A stretch of DNA of 64,000 bases from Limnobacter sp. 130 (GTDB lineage Bacteria; Pseudomonadota; Gammaproteobacteria; Burkholderiales; Burkholderiaceae_B), in the NCBI RefSeq assembly GCF_902506325.1, contig NZ_LR732328.1, forward strand, positions 865,071 through 929,070. Direction: 5' to 3'. Positions 1 through 6,323 of this stretch are shown here, piece by piece (the first letter of the stretch is position 1; each line of letters begins with the position of its first letter). Both the position numbers and the translations under genes were made by a program. The notes under the pieces are model-generated. The model was not told the DNA's origin and ran no database searches. It was given only the letters and a program-made list of their open reading frames with translations.

Positions 1-126
1 CCCGCTGGAATATCTAAAGGATGTGATGGACCGCCTGCCCACGCAGCCGTACAGCAGGATCAATGAATTGCTGCCGCACAACTGGAAACCAGCGAACTAA
101 TCAAGACGGGTTTGCTGGGGGCTTAC
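1..126 (+). mobile_element. Right end of an IS66-family insertion sequence
   Basis: The element enters from the left window edge and appears to end at 126. A transposase tail ends at 100, and 26 bases later the sequence at 105-126 ends in GCTTAC. Read inward on the other strand the end begins GTAAGC, the usual start of IS66-family terminal inverted repeats. The left end and any 8-bp target duplication cannot be confirmed here; 127-134 (ttaccaac) would be one copy of it. Confidence 0.65.
2..100 (+). CDS. IS66-family transposase (TnpC), C-terminal fragment
   Basis: Open from the window edge in frame 2, giving 32 residues and a TAA stop at 98-100. The peptide carries the typical IS66 TnpC tail: a YLKDVMDRLP segment, then a short spacer and an ELLPHNW motif just before the stop. 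In this family the C-terminal tail follows the DDE catalytic domain, which would lie left of the window. Only the tail is visible, so it cannot be judged whether the transposase is intact. The family call rests on motif recall and not on an alignment. It sits inside a probable genomic island. Confidence 0.6.
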   Translation, partial: PLEYLKDVMDRLPTQPYSRINELLPHNWKPAN

Positions 127-551
127 TTACCAACCACCACCGACAATGCTGGAGAGAAAGACTCAGGGACACACCTAGGGTATTACCTTTGGGTGTCTCG
201 ATGAGAGCAGGACTTCCAAAGGATAGAACCCAAGGACCATTGCTCTATCTCCTACTGGGCAACCTATGCCCGAGTCCATGGGAAATGCAGGGGTAATCCG
301 AGGGTGATGGATCTGGGTTGAGGCGGTGGCACAGGCTTGTAGTCAAAGGGGATGACCTATGGGTAGGTCCCAGACCATCAAAGGGTCAGTCTCTAGGTTG
401 CTAAGGTTCAGGGGCAAAGGTGGGGGGAGATGGTGGGCAAAGGGGACGGTCACTGTGATGACTCTCTGGGTGGGTCTCACAGCCCTGTTGGCGGGGGAGC
501 GCAACCCCTTCAGATTCAGCCTAGTAAATCCTTAGGAGGAAGCCCTGCCCC
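127..551. other. Gene-free stretch inside the island
   Basis: No convincing coding region was found in these 425 bases; the short open frames lack ribosome binding sites and recognisable protein character. The sequence is rich in GGG and TGG runs on the + strand. One small hairpin is visible: GACCTA at 354-359 pairs with TAGGTC at 364-369 around a four-base loop. It lies about 180 bases downstream of the integrase stop codon and lacks a U-tract on either strand. Confidence 0.4.
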
Positions 552-2183
552 TCATAGCTTGAGTGGCAATGTAAGCCCCTTCACCCGGTATTGTTTGATG
601 GCATCTGAGAGCGGACCGAGGGGATACAAGGAACTTCCGTAGGATCTACTTACAGACCCGTTCCTGTGACCTGTCATGGCATCGTGGACCTCCTCTCCGA
701 TTTTACTGTCACGACAGCAATCAATGAAGTTGTGTCTCAGGGAATGGAAAACCACGTCCTTATCAACAACACCCACAACTTCTCTAAGGTAGCGACTAAA
801 CCACTTAGACCAGTTTCCTGAACGCTTTCCGTGAACATCGGCTGCCAGCTCAGAGAAAACCCACTCCCTGCCACGGACCCTCTGTTTCTCGACATACGTG
901 AGGAACCCAAGGCGAAGTAGCTCCTGATGCAAAGGAACCCTGCGCACGGACCCTCGGTTCTTAATGGACTGCTCCTCATGCTCATTACGGATGAACAAAT
1001 AAGGAATCCCATCTTCCTCTAAGACATCTTCTACCCTCAATTGACAAAGCTCCTCCATCCTACCCCCAGTGAACAAAGCAAGAAGCGGTAACCACACCGC
1101 AGCGGGACCCTTGCCTCCACTCGGTATCTTCTTCCCTTGGTAAATGGGCGAGGAAAACAATTGGTTAAGCTGAGAGACGCTGAAAGGTCTACGGGCATCC
1201 TGTTCTTTTAAGGTGCGCTTGGGGGGCATCACCTTCGTAGCGACATTCACTTTGACAATGTCTCGGTCCAAGGCAATGCTCAAGAGCGCTTTGATCGCAC
1301 TCATTTGCTGTTCAACTGTAGCAGCGGCCAATCCCTTGGTGGTGGTAAGCCAATCCCTAAAGGTAACAATGTCAACTCGCTCAATATCTGCGAGAGATTT
1401 CTTGGGGTGCAGCTCCTCAAACCTACTTGCTGCCATGGCGAAGACTCGGACTGAACTGGCTGCAGGTTTTTTCACAACCTTCCACGGCTCCAGCATGTTA
1501 AGTATGCCAACCTGCATTATGGGCTTGTCCACTTTGATGATAGGTGGGGACTTCACAGGTATTCCCTTAGCCCTCAACTCCAGGATTTCAAGACATTCAA
1601 AAGCTTCAAGGCGAATCATCGAGACAAGATCCAAAAACGCTTCTGAATCCTCCGGCATCTCAATGGACTGTTCATGTAGCCACTGCTTGGCGATCTCAGG
1701 AGCAATGCCGGACCAATTACGTCCTTCCAAGAGCAGGAGCTTCCTTAGAGAAGCAGGCGTATGTGACATCCCGAGGAGATGAAATTCCCCTTCGTTGACA
1801 AGCCCCCTGCTTCTCCTTTTCTCATCATCACGCATCCAGTGCGATCCCCAAGCCTTGGATAAGGCATGAAGGTATTCTTCTGTGAAGTGATCCACTCTGG
1901 GGGGAGGCTTGCTAACTAAAGAGGCAGGTGATCGGAACCCATTGATTAAACGGTCATGCTCAAGGGTCAACTCAAGACATTTCCGCTTGGCTTCAACGAG
2001 GTCAGAGGTGCGTAAGCTGATCCACAACTGGGACTTCAGGTCGAACAGGTGACGAACGTCTGAAGGTAAGTCTCTGTGATAGTAAAAGATACGGCCACGA
2101 AGCCGAAGGTTTTGCACCTTTGCCACATCAATCTCCGTGTCATTCTTAGCAACTTTCTTAGCAGGCTGTCGCTTGGAACTCAT
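552..2183 (-). CDS. Tyrosine recombinase / phage-type integrase
   Basis: Site-specific recombinase of the phage-integrase superfamily, 543 aa from the ATG at 2183. An upstream TTG at 2210 in the same frame would add nine residues; neither start has a clear ribosome binding site. The catalytic set is complete (numbered from the TTG): first Arg in TGGRMEEL (~384), a Lys near 418, HSLRH (~489-493), a His in TGHRN (~515) and the nucleophilic Tyr in SRSYG (~524). The long N-terminal half, with a SAM-like core-binding region near 240-320, fits the large integrases carried by integrative elements in proteobacteria. The gene begins within 50 bp of the 3' end of tRNA-Ser(CGA), the normal layout when the tRNA is the attachment site. 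It probably drives integration and excision of the island lying to the left. Confidence 0.9.
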   Translation of the reverse strand: MSSKRQPAKKVAKNDTEIDVAKVQNLRLRGRIFYYHRDLPSDVRHLFDLKSQLWISLRTSDLVEAKRKCLELTLEHDRLINGFRSPASLVSKPPPRVDHFTEEYLHALSKAWGSHWMRDDEKRRSRGLVNEGEFHLLGMSHTPASLRKLLLLEGRNWSGIAPEIAKQWLHEQSIEMPEDSEAFLDLVSMIRLEAFECLEILELRAKGIPVKSPPIIKVDKPIMQVGILNMLEPWKVVKKPAASSVRVFAMAASRFEELHPKKSLADIERVDIVTFRDWLTTTKGLAAATVEQQMSAIKALLSIALDRDIVKVNVATKVMPPKRTLKEQDARRPFSVSQLNQLFSSPIYQGKKIPSGGKGPAAVWLPLLALFTGGRMEELCQLRVEDVLEEDGIPYLFIRNEHEEQSIKNRGSVRRVPLHQELLRLGFLTYVEKQRVRGREWVFSELAADVHGKRSGNWSKWFSRYLREVVGVVDKDVVFHSLRHNFIDCCRDSKIGEEVHDAMTGHRNGSVSRSYGSSLYPLGPLSDAIKQYRVKGLTLPLKL

Positions 2184-2229
2184 TGATAAATGGCAACTTT
2201 TTGAAAACAAAGACTTAGAGATTGACTGG

Positions 2230-2316
2230 CGGAGAAGGAGGGATTCGAACCCTCGAAGAGGTTGCCCCCTTACCTGATTTCGAGTCAGGCCGATTCAGCC
2301 GCTCTCGCACTTCTCC
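2230..2316 (-). tRNA. tRNA-Ser (anticodon CGA)
   Basis: Complete 87-nt type II tRNA read from 2316 to 2230. The acceptor stem GGAGAAG (2310-2316) pairs with CTTCTCC (2231-2237), the anticodon loop is CTCGAAA (anticodon CGA, codon UCG), a long variable arm is present, and the T-loop is GGTTCGAATCC. CCA is encoded at 2227-2229. Its 3' end faces the integrase and is the likely attachment site of the island. Confidence 0.95.
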
Positions 2317-2384
2317 ATGGGGCGCAAGTATATAGTATTCGGGTAGTATCCAAAAACACTCAAAACAACAAACGGAGACAACTT

Positions 2385-2798
2385 TTGAACAAAACTACAA
2401 ATAGCCGGTTCATTTTTCTGGGCTTTATTGCCGCTGGCTTTACCAATATATTTGGCATGCTTGGGGCCAGCGAGTTTTTCAGTAATTCGGCTTTTCATGA
2501 ATTATCACCCGAAGTTTTTTCCCCATTCGGCACTTTCATGGTCATGGTTTGGGGTCTGGCTTATTTGGCGGTTGCCAAACAGGCTCACCAACTGCCGGCA
2601 ATCTGTTTCGTATTTGCTTTCGAGAAAGCCATTTATGTGTACACCTGGGTAATCTGGATCAGCAGCAAATCCGACATGCTGCCAATCATTCAGGAAAAAA
2701 CTCCCCTGCTTGCCTTGTTTTATTCCGGCTACGGCATCATCGATTTGGCTTATGGGCTCTTTTTCGCGTGGGTCGGAATTCGCGCACTTCAAAAATAA
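2385..2798 (+). CDS. Small hydrophobic membrane protein, unknown function
   Basis: 137 aa from a TTG at 2385, chosen because GGAG at 2374-2377 sits seven bases upstream and because longer versions of the frame would run back through the tRNA gene. About four membrane helices are visible: FIFLGFIAAGFTNIFGML near the N-terminus, FGTFMVMVWGLAYLAVA, ICFVFAFEKAIYVYTWVIW and LFYSGYGIIDLAYGLFFAW. No soluble domain or catalytic motif is apparent. It stands alone between tRNA-Ser(CGA) and the nitrate-type transporter operon and is transcribed in the same direction as the latter, but a 338-bp control region separates them. I do not recognise the family; the coding call is supported by the helix pattern and the ribosome binding site. 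Confidence 0.7.
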   Translation: MNKTTNSRFIFLGFIAAGFTNIFGMLGASEFFSNSAFHELSPEVFSPFGTFMVMVWGLAYLAVAKQAHQLPAICFVFAFEKAIYVYTWVIWISSKSDMLPIIQEKTPLLALFYSGYGIIDLAYGLFFAWVGIRALQK

Positions 2799-2822
2799 GC
2801 ACTGAAACGCGTACATCAATCC

Positions 2823-2900
2823 GGTGCATGCACCAAACCCATCAAATCTGGCGCACTGATTTATTTGGTGCGCCGCACCAAACTCGCTCTGTGCACCAAA
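2823..2900. promoter_or_regulatory. Palindromic operator cluster (GGTGCA/TGCACC half-sites)
   Basis: GGTGCATGCACC (2823-2834) is a perfect 12-bp palindrome. TTTGGTGCG (2864-2872) and CGCACCAAA (2874-2882) form a perfect 9-bp inverted repeat around one base. A further TGCACCAAA lies at 2892-2900. They lie roughly 90-165 bp upstream of the predicted sigma-54 start, the usual range for enhancer sites. The half-sites equal those of NtrC, but the order is everted relative to the classic TGCACC-N5-GGTGCA site, so the identity of the protein is open. Confidence 0.5.
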
Positions 2901-2961
2901 AATAGTGTTCTTTTCAGCACTGTTTTAATTCAATTTCACAACTGTGCACTTCTTTTTTGCA

Positions 2962-2977
2962 TGGCACACAAACTGCT
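2962..2977 (+). promoter_or_regulatory. Candidate sigma-54 (-24/-12) promoter of the nrt operon
   Basis: TGGCAC at 2962-2967 is followed by CTGCT at 2973-2977, so the invariant GG (2963-2964) and GC (2975-2976) are separated by exactly ten bases, as sigma-54 requires. Only the first T of the TTGC element is lost. The start of transcription would fall near 2988, just before the leader hairpins. Confidence 0.6.
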
Positions 2978-2992
2978 AAGTGTGCTGTAAGA

Positions 2993-3064
2993 CCTATGCC
3001 AACGAAGGATAGGGTCAGATGCTTTCAGGCAATGCAACAAAGAAGTACTGGACAACGGCGTCCA
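2993..3064 (+). ncRNA. Two-hairpin leader, candidate ANTAR antitermination target
   Basis: Hairpin P1 (2993-3013): CCTAT-CC pairs with GGATAGG through seven base pairs with one bulged G (2998) and a hexaloop AACGAA. Hairpin P2 (3049-3064): TGGAC pairs with GTCCA around a hexaloop AACGGC. Both six-base loops have A at position 1 and G at position 4, the signature of RNA bound by ANTAR-domain antiterminators. The loop and 3' side of P2 overlap the 5' arm of the following terminator, so P2 and the terminator are mutually exclusive. The linker is 35 nt. NasR and NasT regulators of nitrate assimilation work in this way. Confidence 0.65.
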
Positions 3065-3107
3065 TCCCAAACTTGCTGGGCAGGTGTGGCGATGTGCGCC
3101 GTTTTTT
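3054..3107 (+). terminator. Leader terminator (attenuator) before the nrt operon
   Basis: AACGGCG (3054-3060) pairs with CGCCGTT (3097-3103), extended inside by CATC (3063-3066) with GATG (3091-3094), and is followed by six T (3102-3107). It lies 30 bases before the first start codon and in front of the gene it would block, so it acts as an attenuator and not as an end-of-operon signal. Confidence 0.7.
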
Positions 3108-3136
3108 CTTGAGTTGATTTTTCAAGGACGCACACG

Positions 3137-4456
3137 ATGAGCAACAAACCAACTGACAAAAAACCCGAACTGTCGGAAACACGCCGCACTTTTATCAAGC
3201 AGTCGGCCGCAGTGTGGGGATCAACCATGCTGGCGGGTTTCGGCGCACCCTCCATCGTGATGGCCCAATCAACAAAACTGGAAACGACCAAAGCAAAACT
3301 GGGCTTCATCGCTTTAACCGATGCGGCCCCCTTGTTTGTCGGTATTGAAAAAGGCTTCTTCAAAAAGCATGGCATGCCCGATGTCGAAGTGCTCAAACAA
3401 TCATCCTGGGGCACCACACGGGACAACCTTGTACTTGGCTCTGCGAACGGCGGCATCGACGGTGCGCACATCTTGACCCCCATGCCTTACCTGATCAGTA
3501 CGGGCGCCATGACCGCCAACAACATTCCCACCCCCATGTACATTCTTGCCCGCCTGAACCTGGGCGGCCAGTGTATTTCAGTCGGCGAGGAATACAAGGC
3601 TTTGAAAGTGGGCACCGACACCCGCGAATTCAAAAAAGCCCTGATGGCCAAGAAAGGTGGCGGCAAAGCAGTGAGCGCCGCAATGACCTTCCCGGGTGGA
3701 ACGCACGATTTGTGGATTCGTTACTGGATGGCCGCAGGTGGTATTGACCCCAACAACGATCTATCGACCATCGTGGTGCCGCCCGCACAAATGGTGGCCA
3801 ACATGAAGGTGGGCAGCATGGACACTTTCTGCGTGTGCGAGCCTTGGAACAAACAACTGATTACACAGAAAATTGGATACACCGCACTAACGACAAGTGA
3901 GTTGTGGCAAAACCACCCAGAGAAAGCCCTGGGCATGCGCAAAGACTGGGTGGATGCCAACCCCAAATCTGCCAAAGCACTGGTGATGGCAGTGATGGAA
4001 GCACAAATGTTCTGCGAAGACCCAGCCAATCGCGAGGAAGTGGCACGAATCTGTTCACAGCGCAGGTGGATCAATGCGCCAATGGGCGACATTGTCGACC
4101 GCATGAAGGGCGATTTCGACTACGGCACAGGGCGCGTGGTCACCAACAGCCCACAACAAATGCGCTACTGGAAAGACCAGGCTTCCTACCCGTTCCAGAG
4201 TCACGACCTTTGGTTCATTACAGAAAACCAGCGCTGGGGTTACCTGCCCACAAAACTCGACACAGGCAGCTTGATCAAGCAGGTGAACCGCGAAGACATC
4301 TGGCGCGAAGCCGCTGCCACTTTGAAAATCGACAAGTCGGCCATTCCTGCCAGCACATCACGCGGTGTGGAAAAAATGTTCGATGGCAAAGTGTTCGACC
4401 CAAAGAACCCGAAAGCCTATCTCGACAGCTTGACCATTAAGGCGATGAAATCATGA
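3137..4456 (+). CDS. nrtA: Nitrate-type ABC transporter substrate-binding protein (NrtA/CmpA family)
   Basis: 439 aa; AAGGA lies nine bases before the ATG. The N-terminus carries a twin-arginine export signal (TRRTFIKQS, residues ~16-24) followed by a hydrophobic stretch and an A-Q cleavage region near residue 36. The mature part follows the NrtA/CmpA plan: an ALTDAAPLFVGIEKGFFKKHG opening, a GGIDGAHILTPMPYLIS segment lining the pocket, and a CEPWN motif. The family binds nitrate, nitrite or bicarbonate in the periplasm. It is the first gene of a three-gene ABC operon and ends in an ATGA overlap with the permease. The leader with a putative ANTAR target favours nitrate/nitrite as substrate, but no reductase genes are in the window, so specificity remains an inference. 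Confidence 0.85.
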   Translation: MSNKPTDKKPELSETRRTFIKQSAAVWGSTMLAGFGAPSIVMAQSTKLETTKAKLGFIALTDAAPLFVGIEKGFFKKHGMPDVEVLKQSSWGTTRDNLVLGSANGGIDGAHILTPMPYLISTGAMTANNIPTPMYILARLNLGGQCISVGEEYKALKVGTDTREFKKALMAKKGGGKAVSAAMTFPGGTHDLWIRYWMAAGGIDPNNDLSTIVVPPAQMVANMKVGSMDTFCVCEPWNKQLITQKIGYTALTTSELWQNHPEKALGMRKDWVDANPKSAKALVMAVMEAQMFCEDPANREEVARICSQRRWINAPMGDIVDRMKGDFDYGTGRVVTNSPQQMRYWKDQASYPFQSHDLWFITENQRWGYLPTKLDTGSLIKQVNREDIWREAAATLKIDKSAIPASTSRGVEKMFDGKVFDPKNPKAYLDSLTIKAMKS

Positions 4457-5289
4457 TGACCACTGACTCTCTCGAACGCTTGCAAACCACTCCAAAGGCG
4501 AAAAGCAAGCTATTCACAGAAAGCCTGAGCAAACTGGTGCCGCCCATCGTGATCATGAGTATTCTGCTTTTGATCTGGGAAATACTGTGCAGCACCGAAG
4601 GTGCCCGCCTGCCCGCACCCAGCAAGGTGATCACTGACACGTGGGAATTGATCATCAACCCGCTTTACGACAACGGCGGCAACGACGTGGGCATGGGCTG
4701 GCAAATACTGGCCAGCCTTGAACGCGTGGCCATTGGTTACAGCCTTGCGGTGGTGGTGGGTGTTGCCTTGGGTGTACTGGTGGGTCAGTCCACCTGGGCG
4801 CTGCGTGGTTTGGACCCACTTTTTCAAGTGCTTCGTACCGTGCCACCACTGGCCTGGTTGCCTTTGTCACTGGCTGGCTTTCAGGATGGAAACCCATCTG
4901 CAATTTTTGTGATTTTCATCACAGCCATTTGGCCCATCATCATCAACACTTCCGTAGGTATTCGCAATATTCCCGAAGACTACCGAAACGTGTCGCGAGT
5001 GATTCAACACAATGGCATTGAGTACTTCTGGAAAATCATGTTGCCCGCTGCTGCACCTTATATTTTTTCGGGTTTACGTATCGGAGTAGGCCTTAGCTGG
5101 CTGGCCATTGTGGCGGCTGAAATGTTGATTGGTGGCGTGGGCATTGGATTTTTCATCTGGGATGCTTGGAACAGCTCGCTAATCAGCGACATTGTATTGG
5201 CACTGGTCTACGTGGGCATTGTCGGCTTTATTCTGGATCGATGCATAGCGTGGGTTGGCAACAAAATTACTCGCGGAGTAACAAAATGA
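4453..5289 (+). CDS. nrtB: Nitrate-type ABC transporter permease (NrtB family)
   Basis: 278-aa inner-membrane subunit of the BPD_transp_1 family (the NrtB/SsuC/TauC group). It shows a first membrane helix near residues 32-48, several further helices, and the cytoplasmic EAA-type loop around SVGIRNIPEDYRNVSRVIQHNG (about residues 165-190) that docks with the ATPase. The size is normal for a short NrtB without extra domains. It starts inside the end of nrtA (ATGATG at 4453) and ends in an ATGA overlap with the ATPase gene at 5286, so all three subunits should be translationally coupled. Two such permeases would form the channel through which the NrtA ligand passes into the cytoplasm. Confidence 0.85.
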   Translation: MMTTDSLERLQTTPKAKSKLFTESLSKLVPPIVIMSILLLIWEILCSTEGARLPAPSKVITDTWELIINPLYDNGGNDVGMGWQILASLERVAIGYSLAVVVGVALGVLVGQSTWALRGLDPLFQVLRTVPPLAWLPLSLAGFQDGNPSAIFVIFITAIWPIIINTSVGIRNIPEDYRNVSRVIQHNGIEYFWKIMLPAAAPYIFSGLRIGVGLSWLAIVAAEMLIGGVGIGFFIWDAWNSSLISDIVLALVYVGIVGFILDRCIAWVGNKITRGVTK

Positions 5290-6137
5290 GCGATCGTTTC
5301 TTAAGTATTTCTCAAGTTCAAATGCAATTCGAACGCAATGGCATGGTGAACCCGGTGCTGAAAGACATCAACCTGGAAGTGCGCCGTGGCGAATACATTT
5401 CGCTGATTGGTCACTCGGGTTGTGGCAAATCCACAGTGCTCAACATCATTGCTGGTTTGCTGACCGCAAGCGAAGGTGTGGTGATAGTTGACAACAAGGA
5501 AGTGAATTCGCCCGGTCCTGACCGCGCACTGGTGTTTCAAAACCATTCTCTGCTGCCTTGGCTAACCGTGTACCAGAACGTAGAGCTTGCTGTTGAGAAA
5601 ATTTTCAGTGGCAAAAAAACCCGCAAAGAACAACGCGAATGGATCTTGCACAACCTTGACATGGTGAACATGAGCCACGCACTTGATCGCCTGCCCTCCG
5701 AAATTTCAGGCGGCATGAAACAGCGTGTGGGTATTGCACGGGCCCTGGCCATGGAACCCAAGGTGTTGTTGCTGGATGAACCTTTCGGTGCACTGGATGC
5801 GTTGACGCGCGCCCACCTTCAAGATGAAGTCATGCGTATCCAAAGTGAATTGAAAAATACGGTGGTGATGATTACGCACGACGTGGACGAAGCCGTGTTG
5901 TTGTCCGATCGCATTGTCATGATGACCAACGGACCATCTGCCACCATTGGGCAAATTCTCGATATTGAGCTGCCCCGCCCCCGCGACCGCCTTGCACTGG
6001 CCGACGACCCTACCTACAACCACTATCGCCATGAAGTGCTGAGCTTCCTGCACGAGAAACAACGCAAGGTGGAAACAATCAACAAACATCGTCAATCAAA
6101 ATCCAACTCAGAGAGCAGAGTAAGCGCCAGCGCCTGA
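5286..6137 (+). CDS. nrtD: Nitrate-type ABC transporter ATP-binding protein (NrtD family)
   Basis: 283 aa from the ATG at 5286, which overlaps the permease stop; the open frame extends further upstream but only through permease sequence. The nucleotide-binding domain is complete: Walker A GHSGCGKST (42-50), a Q-loop in LVFQNHSLLPW, signature EISGGMKQRVGIARAL, Walker B VLLLDEPFGALD and the H-loop in MITHDVDEA. It belongs to the NrtD/TauB/SsuB group and lacks the fused ligand-binding domain of NrtC. It powers the import system encoded with nrtA and nrtB. A strong terminator 22 bases after the stop closes the operon. Confidence 0.88.
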   Translation: MSDRFLSISQVQMQFERNGMVNPVLKDINLEVRRGEYISLIGHSGCGKSTVLNIIAGLLTASEGVVIVDNKEVNSPGPDRALVFQNHSLLPWLTVYQNVELAVEKIFSGKKTRKEQREWILHNLDMVNMSHALDRLPSEISGGMKQRVGIARALAMEPKVLLLDEPFGALDALTRAHLQDEVMRIQSELKNTVVMITHDVDEAVLLSDRIVMMTNGPSATIGQILDIELPRPRDRLALADDPTYNHYRHEVLSFLHEKQRKVETINKHRQSKSNSESRVSASA

Positions 6138-6158
6138 TTTGAAATTCAAAACATCAAA

Positions 6159-6191
6159 AACCGTCGCAAAACCATAGCGGCGGTTTTTTTT
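6159..6191 (+). terminator. Terminator of the nrt operon
   Basis: AACCGTCGC (6159-6167) pairs with GCGGCGGTT (6177-6185), nine pairs including one G-U, followed by a run of eight T (6184-6191). Confidence 0.9.
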
Positions 6192-6194
6192 CGA

Positions 6195-6218
6195 CCCTAG
6201 GGAAAGTACCGATGGGTA
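6195..6218 (+). promoter_or_regulatory. Possible operator upstream of the TRAP operon
   Basis: Two small dyads lie 105-130 bp before the TRAP binding-protein gene: CCCTAGGG (6195-6202) and TACC-N4-GGTA (6207-6218). No good sigma-70 -35/-10 pair was recognised in 6192-6323, which would suit an activator-dependent promoter. The regulator is unknown. Confidence 0.25.
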
Positions 6219-6323
6219 AGGGTTTGCTCCTATTTAGTTAGCTTTGGTACGCCATCACAATGCAGGTTCGAAAAGTAAAACCAAAAACAACAGTCGAAAG
6301 CTACATCAATTTAAGGAGGCAAA

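Noticed and set aside
63-642. Two short frames (77 and 70 codons) in the island
   Set aside because: Composition looks random, there is no ribosome binding site, and one overlaps the integrase end.
2823-2908. Classic NtrC site upstream of nrtA
   Set aside because: Half-sites are present, but none are arranged as TGCACC-N5-GGTGCA with both halves intact; kept only as a regulatory candidate.
6192-6323. Sigma-54 promoter upstream of the TRAP operon
   Set aside because: TGGTACG followed by TGCA has the wrong spacing (GG to GC 14 bases, not 10).
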